Of a stretch of 64,000 nucleotides of DNA, positions 10,066 through 18,818 are shown one piece after another. This DNA comes from Tamaricihabitans halophyticus (GTDB lineage Bacteria > Actinomycetota > Actinomycetes > Mycobacteriales > Pseudonocardiaceae). Positions within the stretch are counted from its first letter, which is position 1. Every line of letters begins with the position of its first letter. The notes beneath the pieces were generated by a model that worked only from the letters and a program-made list of their open reading frames with translations, searched no databases and was not told the DNA's origin. The position numbers were made by a program, and so were the translations under genes. Location of the stretch: assembly GCF_004340875.1 (NCBI RefSeq), contig NZ_SLXQ01000001.1:372001-436000 (forward strand), read 5' to 3'.

Positions 10066-12318
10066 TCACGGCGCGTCGAATTCACGGCTTTCGACGAGAA
10101 CCCGCCCGGTCGGGGTCCCGGTATCCGTGTAGTCCCGCACCCGGCCTTCGAACAGGATCCGGCCTCCGTGTTTGCCCGGCCCCGGTCCGAGGTCAATCAG
10201 CCAGTCCGCGTATTGGATGACATCCAGGTTGTGCTCGATAACCACAACCGTGTGGCCGCTGTCGAGCAACTGATGCAACACCCGCAACAGATTGTCGATA
10301 TCGTTGCGGTGCAAGCCGGTGGTCGGCTCATCGAGCAGATAGATCCCCGCCGATTCGGCATCCCGAAGTTCCTTCGCGATCTTGACTCGCTGGCATTCCC
10401 CACCGGAGAGCGTGGTCAGCGCCTGGCCGAGGCGTAGGTAGCCGAGGCCGACCTCGGCGAGGTGCCGTAGCCGGTCGGTGATACTCCGGCTGGCCAGCCG
10501 CTGGATCGCCTCCGCCACGGTGAGTTCGTCGATATCGGCGATGGACAGCCCATCCACCGTGTAGGCGAGCGCTTCCGGCGTGAAACGTCGCCCCTGGCAG
10601 GTATCGCAGACCACCTCCTGCCCGTCCAGGAAGGCGAGGTCGGTATAGCGCACCCCGAGCCCGCCACAGTCCGGGCAGCCGCCCGTGGAGTTGGCGCTGA
10701 ACAGGGCAACGGGCACGTTGTTGCGCTTGGCGAACAGCTTGCGGATGACCGGCGCGATCCCCGTGTAGGTGATCGGTGTGGACCGCCGGTTGGTGCCCAC
10801 CGGCCGCTGGTCCACCACGGTTGCGTCGTGCTGGGCGACCAGTTCGGCAGCGAGGCTGGATTTGCCCGAGCCGGCGACCCCAGTCAGCACGGTGAGCACG
10901 CCGAGCGGGACATCCACGGTCAGCTTGTGCAGGTTGTTCCGGTAGGCATCGCGAACGGTGATCGAACCCGTGGCCGCCCGTGGCTTCGCGGCTGGCCTTC
11001 GCTGCTCGCGCAATGCGCGCCCGGTAGGCGTGTCCGCCTGTACGAGTTCGGCGTAACTACCTTGAAAGACGAGGCGTCCACCACCCGCGCCAGCTTCCGG
11101 GCCGATTTCGACGATCTGTTCGGCGCGTGCCATCACGGCAGGATCGTGCTCGACCACGAGAATCGAGTTTCCCGCGGTGCGTAGCTGATCCAGCAGGCTG
11201 GTCACCGATGCCACATCGGCAGGGTGCAGCCCGGCCGTCGGCTCATCGAACACGTAGAGCATCTCGGTGAGGCTGGAGCCAAGGTGTTTCACCGTTTTGA
11301 TCCGCTGGGACTCACCGCCGGACAGGGTGACTGTCGGTCGGGAAAGGCTGAGATAACCGAGCCCGATGGTGACCATTGCGTCCAGCAGGGCGGTTAGCTC
11401 GGTTACCACCGGACGAACCTCAGCGGCCGCAATGGGCCGGATTACCTCAGCAAGCTCGGTAATCTCCATTCTGGACAGTTCGCCGATCGTCTGGCCGTGC
11501 AGCTTCGCGTTCCTGGCGGCCGCGTTCAGCCGATCGCCCGCACAGTCCGGACACACTTCGGCACGGGTGAACTCGCGTATCGTCGCCTGCTTACGTTCCG
11601 AGAGGTTGTCCGAGGTGTGTAGATAAATGCGCTCGAACCGCTCGACCAGTCCCTGGTAATCCTTCGGCGCCCCATTGCCGAGTTCGGCAACGACGGCACC
11701 GCCGTACAGCAGGGCCTCCCGCTCCCGCTGGCTCCATTCCCGCAGCGGTGCGGCACGGTCGAACAGCCCGATCTCGGCGTACTGGTTGAACCAGTAACCG
11801 CCATGGCCGAAACCAGGTAACTGGATGGCCCCTTCGTCCAGTGACCTGTCCAGATCCAGGAACCGATCGACGGCACTGGCCACGACCTCGCCCAGTCCTG
11901 AGCAGGTCGGGCACATTCCCGCCGGATCGTTGAACGAGAAGTGGTTCGATTCGCCGACATAGGGTTCGGCGCAGCGGGAGTACAGCAGGCGCAGATAGGT
12001 CCACGCATCGGTGATCGTGCCAACCGTGGATCGCGCGTTGCCACCGAGCCGGCGCTGGTCGATCACGACCACCGGAGACAGCCCGCCAATCCGGTCCACC
12101 TCGGGCCGGGTCCACTTCGGCAACCGGTTGCGGATGAACGGCGAAAACGTCTCGGTCAACTGGTAACCGGCCTCCGCCGCGATGGTGTCGAACACCAGGG
12201 AGGACTTACCCGAACCGGAGACACCAACCACGGCAACCACACTGGTTCGCGGGATATCGATATCCAACAGGGCAAGATTGTTCGTCCGCGCGCCGCGGAT
12301 CCTGATGCTGTTCGCCAT
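10066..12318 (-). CDS. UvrA-like ABC ATPase (UvrA2/DrrC type)
   Basis: A 750-residue protein with two ABC ATPase halves. Walker A motifs are GVSGSGKS (residues 32-39) and GVAGSGKS. Signatures are TLSGGESQRIK and TLSGGECQRVK. UvrA-style CxxC zinc motifs are present (CPTCSGLG, CPDCAG, CPDCGGLG, CDTCQG). At 750 residues it is about 200 short of housekeeping UvrA, fitting the class that lacks the UvrB-binding domain. That class includes the daunorubicin-resistance protein DrrC and is associated with DNA-damage or drug tolerance, binding lesions or intercalators rather than nicking DNA. A divergent WYL regulator 61 bp away probably controls it. Start ATG 12316-12318. Confidence 0.92.
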   Translation of the reverse strand: MANSIRIRGARTNNLALLDIDIPRTSVVAVVGVSGSGKSSLVFDTIAAEAGYQLTETFSPFIRNRLPKWTRPEVDRIGGLSPVVVIDQRRLGGNARSTVGTITDAWTYLRLLYSRCAEPYVGESNHFSFNDPAGMCPTCSGLGEVVASAVDRFLDLDRSLDEGAIQLPGFGHGGYWFNQYAEIGLFDRAAPLREWSQREREALLYGGAVVAELGNGAPKDYQGLVERFERIYLHTSDNLSERKQATIREFTRAEVCPDCAGDRLNAAARNAKLHGQTIGELSRMEITELAEVIRPIAAAEVRPVVTELTALLDAMVTIGLGYLSLSRPTVTLSGGESQRIKTVKHLGSSLTEMLYVFDEPTAGLHPADVASVTSLLDQLRTAGNSILVVEHDPAVMARAEQIVEIGPEAGAGGGRLVFQGSYAELVQADTPTGRALREQRRPAAKPRAATGSITVRDAYRNNLHKLTVDVPLGVLTVLTGVAGSGKSSLAAELVAQHDATVVDQRPVGTNRRSTPITYTGIAPVIRKLFAKRNNVPVALFSANSTGGCPDCGGLGVRYTDLAFLDGQEVVCDTCQGRRFTPEALAYTVDGLSIADIDELTVAEAIQRLASRSITDRLRHLAEVGLGYLRLGQALTTLSGGECQRVKIAKELRDAESAGIYLLDEPTTGLHRNDIDNLLRVLHQLLDSGHTVVVIEHNLDVIQYADWLIDLGPGPGKHGGRILFEGRVRDYTDTGTPTGRVLVESREFDAP

Positions 12319-12338
12319 AACGGCACGCTATGACCAGA

Positions 12339-12359
12339 TGCGGTCGAATTCTGACCGCA
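12339..12359. promoter_or_regulatory. Inverted-repeat operator for the UvrA-like/WYL divergent pair
   Basis: Arms TGCGGTC (12339-12345) and GACCGCA (12353-12359) are perfect complements with a 7-nt spacer. Another TGACC at 12331-12335 repeats the half-site. The palindrome lies in the 61-bp gap between the divergent starts and just upstream of the GATAAT -10 of the WYL gene, so it can act on both. Confidence 0.65.
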
Positions 12360-12367
12360 ATTCGTTC

Positions 12368-12373
12368 GATAAT
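12368..12373 (+). promoter_or_regulatory. -10 element GATAAT of a leaderless WYL-regulator promoter
   Basis: GATAAT ends 6 nt before the GTG start at 12380. Transcription would therefore begin at or next to the start codon. No Shine-Dalgarno sequence lies between. This also decides the choice of start for the gene. Confidence 0.55.
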
Positions 12374-12379
12374 GGCTCC

Positions 12380-13369
12380 GTGGCCGATATCACCGCGCGG
12401 ATGCTCGCCCTACTGTCCACGCTGCAAACCGGGCGCTCGTTCAGCGGCGCAGAGCTCAGCAGCCGGCTCGGGGTGAGCCAGCGAACCCTGCGCCGCGATA
12501 TCGAACGGTTGCGTGGTTACGGCTATCCGGTCGAAACCCAGCCAGGCCCCGGCGGCTACTACCGCCTGATCGCCGGGCGGGCGATGCCGCCGCTGGCACT
12601 GGACGACGATGAGGCCGTCGCCGCGCTGCTCGGTTTCGCGACACTGGCGGCGACCGGTACCGCCACCGACGGCAGCATCGGCGATGCTGCCGCGCGCGGT
12701 TACGGCAAACTCGATCAGTTGCTCCCGGCCAGACTGCGCCCACGGGCCACCGCACTACGGACCAGCTTGGAGACCGGCGGCCAGTTCGCGCCGGAAATCG
12801 ATGCCGGGCTGTTCGCTGGACTCGCCGAAGCGAGTAGCGATACGGAAGTCATCACCTTCAGCTACCGGGCCAGCAGTGGCGAGACCAGCCACCGCCGTGT
12901 CGAACCACACCGGCTAGCCCAGCTACATCTGCGCTGGTACCTGCTCGGCTGGGACGTCGACCGGGCGGACTGGCGGACGTTCCGCGTCGACCGGATAGCC
13001 GAGCTGGTGCGCACCGGCGCGCGGCACCAACCGAGGACACTGCCCGCGGACTCCGCGGTTGACTACCTGCGCAGCGGCATCAACCTGCACCGCGGCAGGG
13101 TCGAGCTGCGCATCCAGGCGCCGCTGGAGCAGGTCGCCGATGCGTTCAGGCATCAGGATGCGCAGCTCAGCGCCGAGCAGGGGCCGGTCACCAGAGCCGT
13201 CCTGTGGCTGGACTCCTGGGAATGGCTGACCGTGCACCTCGCCTTCCTCGGCGCCGATTTCACCATCGTCGAACCCGATTGGTTGCGCACCGCCTGCGCC
13301 GAGTTCGCCGACCGGCTGCACCGAGGTAGCGCCACATCAGGGAGTCAGCTCAAGGGCGGAAGCCCATAG
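12380..13369 (+). CDS. YafY-family HTH/WYL transcriptional regulator
   Basis: A 329-residue regulator paralogous to the one at 6075-7037. The HTH reads ELSSRLGVSQRTLRRDIERL near residues 24-43. The WYL domain begins at SYRASSGETSHRRVEPH and continues with RWYLLGWDVDRADWRTFRVDR, and a WCX-like C terminus follows. GTG 12380-12382 is preferred over upstream in-frame codons because the HTH starts about 20 residues later, as in the paralogue, and a -10 box sits 6 nt upstream. It probably regulates the divergent UvrA-like gene. Its 3' end overlaps the end of the convergent TetR gene by 33 bp. Confidence 0.9.
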   Translation: MADITARMLALLSTLQTGRSFSGAELSSRLGVSQRTLRRDIERLRGYGYPVETQPGPGGYYRLIAGRAMPPLALDDDEAVAALLGFATLAATGTATDGSIGDAAARGYGKLDQLLPARLRPRATALRTSLETGGQFAPEIDAGLFAGLAEASSDTEVITFSYRASSGETSHRRVEPHRLAQLHLRWYLLGWDVDRADWRTFRVDRIAELVRTGARHQPRTLPADSAVDYLRSGINLHRGRVELRIQAPLEQVADAFRHQDAQLSAEQGPVTRAVLWLDSWEWLTVHLAFLGADFTIVEPDWLRTACAEFADRLHRGSATSGSQLKGGSP

Positions 13370-14065
13370 CCTGGTGAGCATCCGCACCGCCTGCTCGGAG
13401 TCGTGCGCGCGTTCCTCGAGCACCAACCAGAAGTACACGAAGTTGCTCACCATGGAAACCAGCGCGCAGGCCGCGATCAGCGGATCCAGCTCGGTAGGCA
13501 CCGAGCCATCCCGCTGTAGTCGCTCGATGCTGCGGCGAACCCGTTCTACCGAGGTATGCCGCGCGGCCAACCGGATGTCCCGCACTTCATCGTCGTAGGT
13601 CACCGCTTGCTCCATCAACGCGAGCATCGTGCCGTATTCCCGGTATACCCGGATGAACTGCCGGTTGGCCCGTTCGATCCGTTGCAGTGCCGTCAGGTCC
13701 GGTTCATCGCCGGAGATACTGCCGGTGTCGTAGATCATCGCCAGCGCCTCGGCGACCAGCACGCGAAAAACCGCGGCTTTCGAATCGAAGTAGGTGTAGA
13801 AGGTGCCGTGCGCGACCCCTGCTTCGGCGGCGATATCCGCGACCCTGGCGCCGAGGAACCCATCGCGTTCGAACACCGCCCGCGCCGCCTTGATCAACCG
13901 CGCGCGGGTTCGTTGCGCCTTCGGCGACAGCGTGACCGGCGACTGGTTGCCAGAGTTCCCGAGAGCCCCAGAGTTCCCGAGAACTGCCGAGTTCCCAAGA
14001 ACCGCCGATACATCGCGTGAATCGTAGGCATGCGCGCTGCGGCCCGCCTCCGGCTGCGAAGCCAT
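13337..14065 (-). CDS. TetR-family repressor of the acyl-CoA/ABC catabolic operon
   Basis: A 242-residue TetR regulator. The HTH reads RVADIAAEAGVAHGTFYTYFDSKAAVF around residues 65-91, and an all-helical ligand domain follows. The N terminus carries a 40-residue low-complexity extension with a repeated LGNS peptide before the HTH. Start ATG 14063-14065 follows GGAAGGGA. An earlier in-frame ATG would add about 16 residues. It is divergent from the acyl-CoA ligase gene, and a strong palindrome at 14118-14135 lies between. In this family such a repressor is typically released by the CoA ester or free acid that the operon degrades. Confidence 0.9.
   Translation of the reverse strand: MASQPEAGRSAHAYDSRDVSAVLGNSAVLGNSGALGNSGNQSPVTLSPKAQRTRARLIKAARAVFERDGFLGARVADIAAEAGVAHGTFYTYFDSKAAVFRVLVAEALAMIYDTGSISGDEPDLTALQRIERANRQFIRVYREYGTMLALMEQAVTYDDEVRDIRLAARHTSVERVRRSIERLQRDGSVPTELDPLIAACALVSMVSNFVYFWLVLEERAHDSEQAVRMLTRLWASALELTP
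13951..14003. repeat. Short tandem repeat coding for (LGNS)n in the TetR N terminus
   Basis: Three imperfect copies of a unit containing GAGTTCCCGAGA (last copy GAGTTCCCAAGA) run head to tail. On the minus strand they encode AVLGNSAVLGNSGALGNS. The stretch lies ahead of the DNA-binding domain and is probably disordered. Confidence 0.7.
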
Positions 14066-14117
14066 CCCAATCGTCCCTTCCCGTCCCAATCCAGGGTCCT
14101 TTGTCAGCATAACTGAC

Positions 14118-14135
14118 ACCGATATCAATATCGGT
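14118..14135. promoter_or_regulatory. TetR operator palindrome and catabolic-operon promoter region
   Basis: ACCGATAT (14118-14125) and ATATCGGT (14128-14135) form a perfect palindrome with a 2-nt centre. Flanking ACTGA/TCAGT extends the symmetry to about 14112-14140. A TTGACA -35 element follows at 14142-14147, with a weak -10 (TTTTCT) 17 bp further on. The site suits repression of the operon at 14219 and autoregulation of the TetR gene. Confidence 0.7.
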
Positions 14136-14218
14136 TCAGTGTTGACACTGATTTCGATGTCAGTTTTTCTCGAATGCGGGGCCCCACCACAACACCGTGG
14201 TATCTGTGAAGGAGTCAC

Positions 14219-16399
14219 ATGGTGTCCGCACCCCACTCCCCGGCAACCCCGTCCACACTTAGCGCGTACCGATCCCCTTGCCAACCAACCGGGCTCGCCC
14301 GGATGTTTCACCCGAGGTCGATCGCGCTGGTCGGTGTCTCCTCCCGACCGGAAAGCCTGAACGCCCGGCCGCTGCGTTTCCTGCTCGAACACGGCTTCGG
14401 CGGGGGCATCTTTCCAGTCAATCCCAACCACAACGAGCTCTTCGGCGTCCGCTGCTATCCGAGCCTTGCCGATATCCCGGAACCGGTCGATCTCGTCCTG
14501 GTACTTGTGCCGGCGGCAGGCACGATCGAGGTGATCCGCCAGGCCGGTGCGATCGGCGCGCATACCGCGGTGGTGTTCAGCTCCGGTTTCGCGGAAACTG
14601 GCGCTGAAGGCACCAGGCTGCAGGAAGAGCTGCGGGAGGTCGCGCGGGCCACCGGAGTGCGCGTGGTCGGGCCCAACTGCCAGGGGCTGGTCTATGCGCC
14701 AACCGGGATGGCCGCGACGTTCACCGCCGCCGCGGCACGCCCGTTTCGTGGTCATGGCGGGGTGGCCTACGTGGGACAAAGCGGCGCGGTCGGCGGCTCG
14801 ATCCTGGATATGGCGCGGGAAATGGGACTGCGGCTGACCGCATGGGCGAGTACCGGAAACCAGGCCGATCTGGATCTGGTCGATGTTGCCTCGGCACTGG
14901 TATCGGACGAGGAAGTCGATGTGCTGATGCTCTACGCCGAGTCCATTAGGGACGGTGAGGCCTACATCCGGCTTGCCGAGCAAGCAATGCTCACCGGAAA
15001 GCGGCTCGTCGTACTGCGTTCCGGCAAATCCGCCGCCGGCCAGCGCGCGGTCACCTCGCATACCGGCGCGATGCTTGGCGATCAGCTGGCCTTCGAGCTG
15101 GCGTCCCGGCGATACGGCGTCATTCTCGTCGCGGATGTGGATGAGCTGCTTGCGGTGAGCGCCACCCTGCAAACCAGTCCACCGCCCGCCGGGCCACGGA
15201 TCGGGGTGATCACGACGTCTGGCGGCGCCGGCAGTCTTGCCGCCGACCACCTCGCTGGCCACGGGCTGGACCTCCCCACGCTAGCCGCGGACACCCAGGA
15301 CCGGCTCGCACCACTGATTCCCGACTTCGGCGCGCTTGGCAACCCGGTAGATGTCACCGCCCAACTGTTCAACCAGGACGAACTCGCCGGGGCGCTGGGG
15401 AAGGTGTGCGGCACGGTCGCCGATGACGACCAGATCGACGCGATCGCCATCGTGCTCACCATGGTCACCGGTGAACTCGGCGCACGGCTTGCCGCCGATA
15501 TCGTCGCCACCGCGCGGGAGTCGACCAAGCCGGTACTGGTTGCCTGGCTCGCCGGTCCCGGACAGACCCAGGACGGCCGAGCGATCTTCCGCGAGGCGGG
15601 CATCCCGGTGTTCCCATCGGTGGGCGCGCTTGCCCGCACCGCCGCGCGCTGCGGATCGGCGGTAACCGTGCCCCGGCCGGACCGGTCGGATTCCATAGTG
15701 GACCCCGCGGAAACCGTCGAACTGCTGCGTGGCTGCGCGGCCGGTGAGCTGCGCCCGGAAGCGGTTCTGACCGCGCTGGGCGTGCCGCAGCCGGAAAACC
15801 GGCTGGTGCGCACGGCCGAGGAGGCGGCGCGGGCCGCGGCCGAACTCGACGGTGAGTTGGCCATGAAGATCGCCGCGAGCGGGCTGGAGCACAAGTCCGA
15901 TATCGGTGGGGTACGGCTCGCGGTACCGGGCGCAAGGGCAACCGAAGTGTTCGGTGAGCTCACCGAACTAGCCGCCCGGCACGGTGTGACCGACTTACAC
16001 GGGGTGCTGCTCCAGCGAATGCTCCCCGAAGGGGTCGAACTGATCGTCGGCGCCACCTGTGCCGCGGATGGTTATCCGCCAATCATCACCATTGGCTTTG
16101 GTGGGGTAACCACCGAGCTGTATCGCGATGTCACCTCCGAACTCGCCCCCGTGCGCCCCTGGCAGGTGCGGGACATGCTGCGCCGACTACGTGGCTGGCC
16201 GTTGCTCAGCGGTTTCCGTGGCAACGCGCCATGTGATGTCGATGCGGTGGCCACCGTGGTCACCAGGCTCAGTACCGCCGTTGCCCCGCTCGCCGGACAT
16301 CCGTTCGAACTCGAGATCAACCCGCTGATCGTTGCCGCCGAAGGTGGCGGCGCGTGCGCCGCCGATGTGCTGATCAGCGGGATGCGGCAACCGAAGTAG
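14219..16399 (+). CDS. NDP-forming acyl-CoA ligase (acetyl-CoA synthetase, ADP-forming, fused form)
   Basis: A 726-residue fusion of the two subunits of ADP-forming acyl-CoA synthetases. A CoA-binding Rossmann domain (FHPRSIALVGVSSRPES, FPVNPNHNELFG) is followed by succinyl-CoA-ligase-like domains (VVGPNCQGL, AYVGQSGAVGGS). The phospho-histidine is in TSHTGAML, His281. A C-terminal ATP-grasp domain has MKIAASGLEHKSDIGGVRL. It would activate a carboxylic acid to its CoA thioester with ATP giving ADP and phosphate. First gene of the operon, with GAAGGAG 5 nt before ATG 14219. The acid is unknown, but the downstream importer and beta-oxidation enzymes suggest the ligase acts on the imported compound. 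A paralogue lies at 60792-62900. Confidence 0.92.
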   Translation: MVSAPHSPATPSTLSAYRSPCQPTGLARMFHPRSIALVGVSSRPESLNARPLRFLLEHGFGGGIFPVNPNHNELFGVRCYPSLADIPEPVDLVLVLVPAAGTIEVIRQAGAIGAHTAVVFSSGFAETGAEGTRLQEELREVARATGVRVVGPNCQGLVYAPTGMAATFTAAAARPFRGHGGVAYVGQSGAVGGSILDMAREMGLRLTAWASTGNQADLDLVDVASALVSDEEVDVLMLYAESIRDGEAYIRLAEQAMLTGKRLVVLRSGKSAAGQRAVTSHTGAMLGDQLAFELASRRYGVILVADVDELLAVSATLQTSPPPAGPRIGVITTSGGAGSLAADHLAGHGLDLPTLAADTQDRLAPLIPDFGALGNPVDVTAQLFNQDELAGALGKVCGTVADDDQIDAIAIVLTMVTGELGARLAADIVATARESTKPVLVAWLAGPGQTQDGRAIFREAGIPVFPSVGALARTAARCGSAVTVPRPDRSDSIVDPAETVELLRGCAAGELRPEAVLTALGVPQPENRLVRTAEEAARAAAELDGELAMKIAASGLEHKSDIGGVRLAVPGARATEVFGELTELAARHGVTDLHGVLLQRMLPEGVELIVGATCAADGYPPIITIGFGGVTTELYRDVTSELAPVRPWQVRDMLRRLRGWPLLSGFRGNAPCDVDAVATVVTRLSTAVAPLAGHPFELEINPLIVAAEGGGACAADVLISGMRQPK

Positions 16400-16431
16400 C
16401 CACCGCGTTCCACCGAGAAAGGGCGATATCA

Positions 16432-17169
16432 ATGCCAGAAGTGTTGCTCAGTAAGCAAGATGGCGTCGCGGTCATTGTCGTGCACAACCCCGAGGTGAAA
16501 AACGGGCTCACCCCGGAAATGGGCCGCCAGCTGGCCGCATTGTGCGACGACATCGATACCGACGAGAGTATCGGCGCGGCCGTTGTGCAGGGCGCCGAAG
16601 GTAGCTTCTGTTCCGGGGCGGACCGGCGACGTTGGAATCCTTCCGGTGACCAGGCCGAAGACACCGCGTTCAAGGAATCCGGCGCGGTCTACTCGGCGTT
16701 CAAGCGAGTCGGCGAGCTCAAGGTGCCAAGCGTGGCCGCGGTTCGCGGGGCGGCCGTTGGTGCCGGTATGAACCTCATGCTGGCGACGGATCTGCGCATC
16801 GTCGCGGACAATGCCCGGATCCTCGCCGGCTTCCTGCGGATCAACCTGCATCCTGGTGGCGGATTCTTCACCCTCGCCGGACGTACCGCGGGCAGGGAAG
16901 CCACCGCCGCGCTCGGGTTGTTCAGTGCGGAAATCGCCGGCCCGCGCGCGAAGGAGATCGGCCTCGCCTGGGACTCGGTACCAGACGACCAGGTCGAGCA
17001 ACAGGCATTCGACCTCGCCCGTGCTGCCGCGCAAGACCCGGAACTGGCGAGGGAAGCGGTGCGCTCGTTCCGTACCGAACTCGGCCCCCCTGCGATCGGG
17101 TGGGACGCCGCACTGCACTTCGAGCGGGGCACCCAGATGTGGTCACAACGTCGCCGCGCCAACCTGTAA
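16432..17169 (+). CDS. Crotonase-fold (enoyl-CoA hydratase-like) protein lacking both usual glutamates
   Basis: A 245-residue crotonase-superfamily protein. The CoA-binding/oxyanion segments read GSFCSGADRRRW and VAAVRGAAVGAGMNLMLATD. By hand alignment with enoyl-CoA hydratase, the two catalytic glutamates (rat Glu144 in QPE, Glu164 in AMExVLTG) are replaced: the first region reads AGFLRINLHPGGG, the second ATAALGLFS. It is therefore unlikely to be a plain hydratase and could be an isomerase, hydrolase or lyase of the superfamily. Start ATG 16432 follows GAAAGGG, 32 nt after the ligase gene. An upstream in-frame start would overlap that gene and lacks family similarity. Confidence 0.88.
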   Translation: MPEVLLSKQDGVAVIVVHNPEVKNGLTPEMGRQLAALCDDIDTDESIGAAVVQGAEGSFCSGADRRRWNPSGDQAEDTAFKESGAVYSAFKRVGELKVPSVAAVRGAAVGAGMNLMLATDLRIVADNARILAGFLRINLHPGGGFFTLAGRTAGREATAALGLFSAEIAGPRAKEIGLAWDSVPDDQVEQQAFDLARAAAQDPELAREAVRSFRTELGPPAIGWDAALHFERGTQMWSQRRRANL

Positions 17170-17214
17170 CTCCTCCGCCGGCGGAACCACCGGCGCATCG
17201 GTAGGGAGAATCCG

Positions 17215-18786
17215 ATGACACGCATGACGATCATTGCGCTGATCGGAGCGCTGCTGCTGGTAGCCGGCTGCGGCGGCGCGCAGCGCGACGACCGAACCCA
17301 GCGGGTAGCGAAAACCACCGAATGCCCGGAAATAACCGACAACATCGATAGCAACGGCACGTTCACCTGGATGTACAGCGTGGACAACTCCAGTTTCGAT
17401 CCGGACAACATCACGACGAACAACAGCCAGATGTTCCTGTATCCGATCTACGACACCCTGGTACACATCAACGAGAAAGGTGAGCCGGAACCGATGCTCG
17501 CCGAATCGTGGCAGGCCTCGGATGGCGGCAACGTACTCGAGCTGACGCTGATCAAGAACTGGCGTTATCACGACGGAGCCGCGTTCAACGCCGAATCCGT
17601 AGTCAAGAACATCGAACGCAGCAAGCGACCCGGCTCGTTCAACCAGAACCCGCTGGAGATCGTCAACGACGTCGAGGCCACCGGCGAACACACCGTCCGG
17701 TTCGAAACCGATCGCGCGGCAGGGGCGCTCATCGGAGTGCTCGGCGGCGCCGCCGGCATGATGATGAGCCCGAAGGCCATGAACGCCAAGGGGCAAGACG
17801 TCAAGCCGACCGGTGGTTCCGGGCCATACCGGATGACGAACTACGTGTCTGGCAGCAGGGCCGAGTACACCGCGGTGGAGAACTACTGGGACCCACCTGG
17901 ACAGCGGGTAGCCAAGATGGTCTACCTGATCGCCGGCGATGACAACGCGCGGTTGAACGCGGTAACCACCGGTTCGGCCGATGCGACCTTCCTACGGGCG
18001 AGCATGTATCAGCCCGCGCGGGAATCCGGGGTAGTGCTGTGCGAGCAACCCAGCCTTTCCTCGTACAGCCTCGACCTGAACACCAAACTGTCCGAGTTCG
18101 GCAACAAGAAGGTGCGCCTCGCGCTCAACCACGCGATCGACCGCACCGCGGTCGCGGCGATCACCGATGGCTTCTGTGCACCGGGTGCGCAGCTGTTCCC
18201 GGACTGGTACTTCGCGTCGAGCCCACGGATCGGCGGGGACTACTACTCCTACGACCCGGAGAAGGCGAAACGGTTACTGGCCGAAGCCGGTCTCGAGGAT
18301 GGTTTCGAATTCGATATGGAAGTCGTGAACCTCACGATATATCAGCAGATCGCCGAGATCATTCAGGCGAACCTTGCGGAAATCGGCATCACGATGTCCA
18401 TCATGCCAATCGAGCTGGACGTCATCGGCGAGCACTTCTCGGTCAACCAGAACGTGCCGGCGGTACTCGGCGAGCAGAAAGCTGACGCCGACCCCAGCTC
18501 GCTCACCTCGTCCTATTACGACACGGACGGCTTCAACAACCCCGGCGGCTGGGGAACAGCCGAGATAGGCCGGTTGAACCAGGAGGCAATGGCGGCCACC
18601 GGCAGCGAACAACGACATCCCGCCTACGCCAAACTTTTCGACGCCGTGGCCGAGCAGGTGCCGCCCCACGTCACGCTGTGCCACCTCACATCGCCGTTCG
18701 CGATGAACAAGTACGCCAAGGGCGTGGAGATCTACGCGGACGGCTCCCGGCAGTTCCGTGGGGTCGGCGTTACCCCGAAGAACTGA
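17215..18786 (+). CDS. ABC-transporter substrate-binding lipoprotein, peptide/nickel family (SBP_bac_5)
   Basis: A 523-residue extracytoplasmic binding protein. The signal peptide ends in a lipobox, LLVAGC, with lipidated Cys near residue 18. The mature part has the family 5 pattern: a domain starting around FTWMYSVDNSSFDP, DTLVHINEKGEPEPMLAESW, and KVRLALNHAIDRTAV in lobe II. It captures the substrate outside the membrane for the two permeases and two ATPases that follow. The family takes oligopeptides, but also sugars, nickel and hydrophobic acids, so the substrate is best judged from the CoA-enzyme neighbours. GGGAGAA precedes ATG 17215. Confidence 0.93.
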   Translation: MTRMTIIALIGALLLVAGCGGAQRDDRTQRVAKTTECPEITDNIDSNGTFTWMYSVDNSSFDPDNITTNNSQMFLYPIYDTLVHINEKGEPEPMLAESWQASDGGNVLELTLIKNWRYHDGAAFNAESVVKNIERSKRPGSFNQNPLEIVNDVEATGEHTVRFETDRAAGALIGVLGGAAGMMMSPKAMNAKGQDVKPTGGSGPYRMTNYVSGSRAEYTAVENYWDPPGQRVAKMVYLIAGDDNARLNAVTTGSADATFLRASMYQPARESGVVLCEQPSLSSYSLDLNTKLSEFGNKKVRLALNHAIDRTAVAAITDGFCAPGAQLFPDWYFASSPRIGGDYYSYDPEKAKRLLAEAGLEDGFEFDMEVVNLTIYQQIAEIIQANLAEIGITMSIMPIELDVIGEHFSVNQNVPAVLGEQKADADPSSLTSSYYDTDGFNNPGGWGTAEIGRLNQEAMAATGSEQRHPAYAKLFDAVAEQVPPHVTLCHLTSPFAMNKYAKGVEIYADGSRQFRGVGVTPKN

Positions 18787-18818
18787 CCGCGAACTTCAGG
18801 TGAAACCGGAGGATTGTC

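Noticed and set aside
13951-14003. CRISPR-like short repeats in the TetR gene
   Set aside because: The units are contiguous, in frame and code a peptide repeat, with no spacers.
14066-15262. N-terminal extension of the TetR gene to 641 residues
   Set aside because: The extension is antisense to the acyl-CoA ligase gene; the TetR fold is complete from 14065 and has a ribosome site there.
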